A DNA stretch of 9,699 nt from Caulobacteraceae bacterium. GTDB taxonomy: Bacteria; Pseudomonadota; Alphaproteobacteria; Caulobacterales; Caulobacteraceae. Under the pieces are notes generated by a model that saw only the letters and a program-made list of their open reading frames with translations, did not search any database and was not told the DNA's origin. The DNA lies in NCBI GenBank assembly GCA_003161535.1, contig PMOM01000283.1:1-9699 (forward strand), in the 5' to 3' direction. The translations under genes and the position numbers were made by a program. Positions 6,909 to 9,699 of this stretch are shown one piece after another; the first letter of the stretch is position 1, and each line of letters begins with the position of its first letter.

Positions 6909-6914
6909 AAGGAG
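6909..6914 (+). promoter_or_regulatory. Shine-Dalgarno AAGGAG deciding the lipoprotein start
   Basis: AAGGAG lies 6 nt before the ATG at 6921. It supports this start over an in-frame ATG at 6822, which falls inside the upstream terminator and would place the signal peptide internally. Confidence 0.85.
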
Positions 6915-6920
6915 ACTGCC

Positions 6921-7205
6921 ATGCGTCTGATCATCGCCATCGCCGCGGCCGGCCTCGCCCTGACCGCCTGCTCAAAGGCCGCCAATACCGAAGCAGCGGC
7001 CGCCGGCGACAACGCCGCCGCGGCGGCCGATCACGCCGGAGCCGCCACCGAGGCGGCTGCCAAGGACGCTGGCAGGGCGACCCAGAGCGCCGCCGCCGAC
7101 GCCGACGTCGCGGTGGACAGGGCCGCCGACAGCACGCGCTCGGCCGCCGACACCGCCGCCCGCAAGGCCAAGGCCGCCGCCGACGCCGCGGCACGCACCC
7201 ACTAG
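6921..7205 (+). CDS. Alanine-rich small lipoprotein, function unknown
   Basis: A 94-residue protein starting MRLIIAIAAAGLALTACS. The hydrophobic segment ends in a lipobox LTAC with C17 as the lipidation site; serine, not aspartate, at +2 suggests sorting to the outer membrane by the usual rule. The mature 78 residues are about 47 percent alanine, spaced with Asp, Glu, Lys, Arg, Thr and Ser and without aromatic residues or proline, so a long amphipathic helix or coiled coil, like small envelope-linking or LEA-like proteins, is expected. No enzyme motif is visible. It has its own strong SD, sits downstream of a terminator, and is followed by 61 bp before the DPP IV gene. The high GC and alanine content generates long spurious frames on the other strand. 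Gene and lipoprotein call are secure; role is open. Confidence 0.88.
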   Translation: MRLIIAIAAAGLALTACSKAANTEAAAAGDNAAAAADHAGAATEAAAKDAGRATQSAAADADVAVDRAADSTRSAADTAARKAKAAADAAARTH

Positions 7206-7266
7206 GTCGCACCGACGGGGCGCGACATCGGTTGCGGCGGACGAACCTCCTGCTAGTCATGCGGGC

Positions 7267-9552
7267 ATGAGAATCGTCCCCGCCATCGCCCTCTCCCTCT
7301 CCCTCGCCGCGGCGGCGTTCGCCTCTTCCGTGACCGCATCTGAGCCGCTGACCCCCGAGCGGGTGTTCGCCAGCCCCGCCTTGTCAGGGCCCGTCGCCCG
7401 GGGCGTGGAAGTATCGCCGGACGGCCGCATCGTCACCTGGCTGAAGCCCGAACCCGCCAATCAGTATAAGCTGGACCTGTGGGCGGCGGCGGTGGAGGGG
7501 GGCCCGGCGCGCTTGCTGGTGTCCGGTGAGGCCGTCGAACCTGCCGGTCTGACCCTGAGCGAGGCCGAGAAAGGCCGCCGTGAGCGCCAGCGGCTAGCAG
7601 CGGTCTCGGGGGTGGTGACCTACCGCTGGGACGAGCTCGGTAAGCGGCTGCTGATCACCGCCGGGGGCTTGCTCTACAGCGTCGATGCGCAAACCGGCGA
7701 GATATCGAAACTCGACACCGCGGGGCCCGGCGCGATCGACGCCAAGGTTTCGCCGCTTGGCCGCTACGCGAGCTTCGTGCGCGACCAGAACCTCTATGTG
7801 ATCGACTTTGCCCACGGCCCGCCACGGGCGATCACCACCCAGGGCGCCGGACCGCTGAGCTACGGCGTCGCCGAGTTCGTCGCCCAGGAGGAAATGGACC
7901 GCTTCACCGGCTATTGGTGGGCGCCCAACGACTCGGCCATCGCCTATGCGCGGATCGACGAAAGCTCCGTCGAGGTCGTCCAGCGGCTGGAGATCGGCGT
8001 GGACGGGGCCAGGATCACGCCGCAACATTATCCTCGCGCCGGCACGCCCAATGTCCTGGTCAGCCTCTATGTGCACGGCCTGGAGCCTGGCGCGAAAGCG
8101 GTGAAGGTCGATCTGGGCGCCAATCCCGATATCTATCTGGCCCGAGTATATTGGTCGGCCGATGGGCGCGATCTCTACGTCGAGCGGGAGAGCCGCGACC
8201 AGCAAACGCTTGACCTGCTGCGCGTCGATCCGGCCACGGGCGCGTCGCGGGTGATCCTCAGCGAACACCAGACACCCTGGATCGACCTGAACGACGACTT
8301 CCACGCCCTGAAGAACGGCGACTTTATCTGGGGCTCGCAACGCACAGGAGCCAACCAGCTCTACCTCTATCACCGCGACGGGACGTTGGCCGCGGCCATC
8401 ACCAACGGTAACGCGCCGGTGGCGGGGGCGGCATCCGGCGCGGGCGCGCACGCCCCCGGAGTGGCGGGCGTCGATGAGGATCGGGGATTGGTCTATTTCA
8501 TGGCGTCTCTGGAAACGCCGATCGAGCGCCAACTTTATGTGGTCTCCTATCGCACACCGGGGACGCCGGCGCCGGTGACCCGGAGTCATGGCTGGTGGAC
8601 GGCGGTCATGCCCAAATCGGCGACCGTGTTTGTCGGCGACTATTCCGATCCGGCCACGCCGCCGCAAAGCGCGCTCTATGACCTGAACGGCCGGCGCCTG
8701 CGCTGGATCGAAGAAAATGCGCTGGGCGGCGCTCATCCCTTCTATTCCTACGCCCGGCGCTATCCGCCGGCGGAGTTCGGCGTCTTGAAGGCGGCCGACG
8801 GCCGGGAGCTGCACTATATCTTGCAAAAGCCGGTGGGCTTCGATCCGGCGCGCCGTTACCCGGTCATAGTGGAGGTCTACGGCGGCCCCGGCGCGCAGTC
8901 GGTGACGCGAAGCTGGCGCGGCGTCAGCGAGAAACTCTATCTCGAGGCTGGCTACATTCTCTTCCAGCTCGACAATCGCGGGTCGGCCAACCGGGATCTG
9001 GCCTTCGAGAGCGCCATTGCAGGCCGATTGGGCTTTGTCGAAGTGGACGACCAGGTGGCCGGACTGGATTGGCTGCGCTCCCTGCCCTTTGTGCGGGCGG
9101 ACGCCATTGGGGTGAGCGGCTGGTCCTACGGCGGCTACATGACCCTGCGCATGCTCACCGATCCGCGCACCCGCCTGCGGGCCGGGGCGGCCGGCGCGCC
9201 GCCCACCGACTGGCGGCAGTACGACACTCACTACACCGAGCGCTACATGGGAATGCCTCAGGCGAACGGCGCCGCCTATGACGCCTCGGCGGTCATCCCG
9301 CGCCTGAGAGCGTTGTCGGGCCGGCTACTGCTGATGCAGGGCATGGCCGACGACAATGTGCAGTTCTCCAACTCGATCGCGGTGATGGCGGCGCTGCAGG
9401 CGCAGGGGACGACCTTCGACCTGATGGTCTACCCGGGCCAGAGGCATGGAGTTCAGGGCGAGACGCGCCAATTGCAACTTTGGCGGACGCTGCTGCAATT
9501 CTTCGACCGGGAACTTTCCCCCGCGCCGGGCCGCCCAGGGACGGCGCCGTGA
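7267..9552 (+). CDS. Dipeptidyl peptidase IV, S9 family serine peptidase, exported
   Basis: A complete 761-residue DPP IV that releases N-terminal X-Pro or X-Ala dipeptides. Residues 1-24 form a Sec signal peptide with likely cleavage after VTA, so it acts in the periplasm or outside. The beta-propeller covers about 50-490 and includes the double glutamate E208-E209 in VAQEEMDR that anchors the substrate N-terminus and defines DPP IV specificity. The alpha/beta hydrolase domain follows: oxyanion tyrosine Y538 in VYGGPG, nucleophile S620 in SGWSYGGYM, D695 in MADDNVQF, H727 in GQRHGV. The S1-pocket stretch YDTHYTERYMGMP and N697-V698 match the mammalian enzyme closely. No in-frame ATG lies upstream; the start lacks a clear SD and overlaps the stop of a three-codon frame (ATG at 7259). 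The flavoprotein downstream may be co-transcribed. Confidence 0.96.
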   Translation: MRIVPAIALSLSLAAAAFASSVTASEPLTPERVFASPALSGPVARGVEVSPDGRIVTWLKPEPANQYKLDLWAAAVEGGPARLLVSGEAVEPAGLTLSEAEKGRRERQRLAAVSGVVTYRWDELGKRLLITAGGLLYSVDAQTGEISKLDTAGPGAIDAKVSPLGRYASFVRDQNLYVIDFAHGPPRAITTQGAGPLSYGVAEFVAQEEMDRFTGYWWAPNDSAIAYARIDESSVEVVQRLEIGVDGARITPQHYPRAGTPNVLVSLYVHGLEPGAKAVKVDLGANPDIYLARVYWSADGRDLYVERESRDQQTLDLLRVDPATGASRVILSEHQTPWIDLNDDFHALKNGDFIWGSQRTGANQLYLYHRDGTLAAAITNGNAPVAGAASGAGAHAPGVAGVDEDRGLVYFMASLETPIERQLYVVSYRTPGTPAPVTRSHGWWTAVMPKSATVFVGDYSDPATPPQSALYDLNGRRLRWIEENALGGAHPFYSYARRYPPAEFGVLKAADGRELHYILQKPVGFDPARRYPVIVEVYGGPGAQSVTRSWRGVSEKLYLEAGYILFQLDNRGSANRDLAFESAIAGRLGFVEVDDQVAGLDWLRSLPFVRADAIGVSGWSYGGYMTLRMLTDPRTRLRAGAAGAPPTDWRQYDTHYTERYMGMPQANGAAYDASAVIPRLRALSGRLLLMQGMADDNVQFSNSIAVMAALQAQGTTFDLMVYPGQRHGVQGETRQLQLWRTLLQFFDRELSPAPGRPGTAP

Positions 9553-9583
9553 AGGCCTGGCGCGACCGCCGCCCGCGCCTGAC

Positions 9584-9589
9584 GGGGGA
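9584..9589 (+). promoter_or_regulatory. G-rich SD-like sequence before a possible TTG start
   Basis: GGGGGA lies 9 nt before a TTG at 9599 that is in frame with the flavoprotein below. It favours a start there, nine codons before the ATG at 9626, which lacks an SD. Confidence 0.4.
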
Positions 9590-9625
9590 TCTGGCGCCTT
9601 GAGCATCGAAGCCGGCGCTTCGCCG

Positions 9626-9699
9626 ATGAGGACCGTGGCGGTGGTCGGCGGCGGCCTCAGCGGCGCCCTCTTCGCTCTGAAGCTCACCCGCGCGCGACC
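9626..9699 (+). CDS. FAD/NAD(P)-binding protein, N-terminal fragment cut by window edge
   Basis: Only about 24 codons are present. They read MRTVAVVGGGLSGALFALKL, a textbook beta-alpha-beta dinucleotide-binding start (GxGxxG in the form GGGLSG, preceded by a hydrophobic strand), so the product binds FAD or NAD(P). The sequence resembles the COG4529 (YdhS-like) flavoproteins, but amine oxidases, monooxygenases and halogenases share this opening, so the class is not settled. The frame is open to the right edge. The start is either the ATG at 9626 or the TTG at 9599 with a better-placed G-rich SD. It begins 47-74 nt after the DPP IV stop on the same strand, so co-transcription is plausible. Confidence 0.75.
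   Translation, partial: MRTVAVVGGGLSGALFALKLTRAR

Noticed and set aside
6822..6920. ATG at 6822 as start of the lipoprotein
   Set aside because: It sits in the hairpin terminator and would bury the lipoprotein signal peptide inside the chain.
7206..7226. GTCGC/GCGAC repeat after the lipoprotein stop as a terminator
   Set aside because: A 5-bp stem with no following T-run; not convincing.
7594..9231. 545-codon open frame on the minus strand opposite the DPP IV gene
   Set aside because: DPP IV is unmistakable on the plus strand with all catalytic residues. The antisense frame is long only because G/C third-position bias removes stops, and its translation is low-complexity with no recognisable domain.

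Overview
The window looks like a chromosomal segment of a GC-rich alphaproteobacterium, most likely Caulobacteraceae (Caulobacter/Phenylobacterium type). This rests on strong G/C third-position bias, the style of the proteins (alanine-rich signal peptides, a secreted dipeptidyl peptidase IV, paired FadE-type acyl-CoA dehydrogenases) and generally weak Shine-Dalgarno (SD) sequences. The placement is inferred from recognition, not from a search. No tRNA, rRNA, CRISPR array, insertion sequence, phage gene or attachment site was seen.

Layout. Positions 1-1740 (minus) hold the N-terminal 580 residues of aminopeptidase N (pepN), cut by the left edge. A divergent intergenic region of about 160 bp (1741-1900) separates it from everything else, which reads on the plus strand. 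Positions 1901-3016 and 3037-4260 are two acyl-CoA dehydrogenase genes 20 bp apart, probably one operon. Their conserved motifs are complementary, which suggests the two chains form one mixed enzyme. Positions 4374-6032 encode a type-B carboxylesterase with a twin-arginine-like signal. It overlaps by 4 nt (ATGA) a GreA/GreB-family protein (6029-6508) whose coiled-coil tip seems to lack the usual acidic residues. Two small exported proteins follow: a 55-residue His-rich periplasmic protein with a GTG start (6648-6815), closed by a hairpin terminator (6824-6851), and a 94-residue alanine-rich lipoprotein (6921-7205). Positions 7267-9552 encode a complete exported dipeptidyl peptidase IV. The right edge cuts the first codons of a flavoprotein with a dinucleotide-binding motif.

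How the genes fit together. The clearest common theme is breakdown of peptides and esters: DPP IV clips X-Pro/X-Ala dipeptides outside the cytoplasm, PepN finishes peptides in the cytoplasm, the esterase hydrolyses exported ester substrates and the dehydrogenase pair oxidises acyl-CoA thioesters. That is an inference about general heterotrophic metabolism and not evidence of a single pathway.

No clearly novel multi-gene system is visible. The items most worth a second look are the complementary dehydrogenase pair, the GreA-like protein with altered tip coupled to a secreted esterase, and the two small exported proteins.
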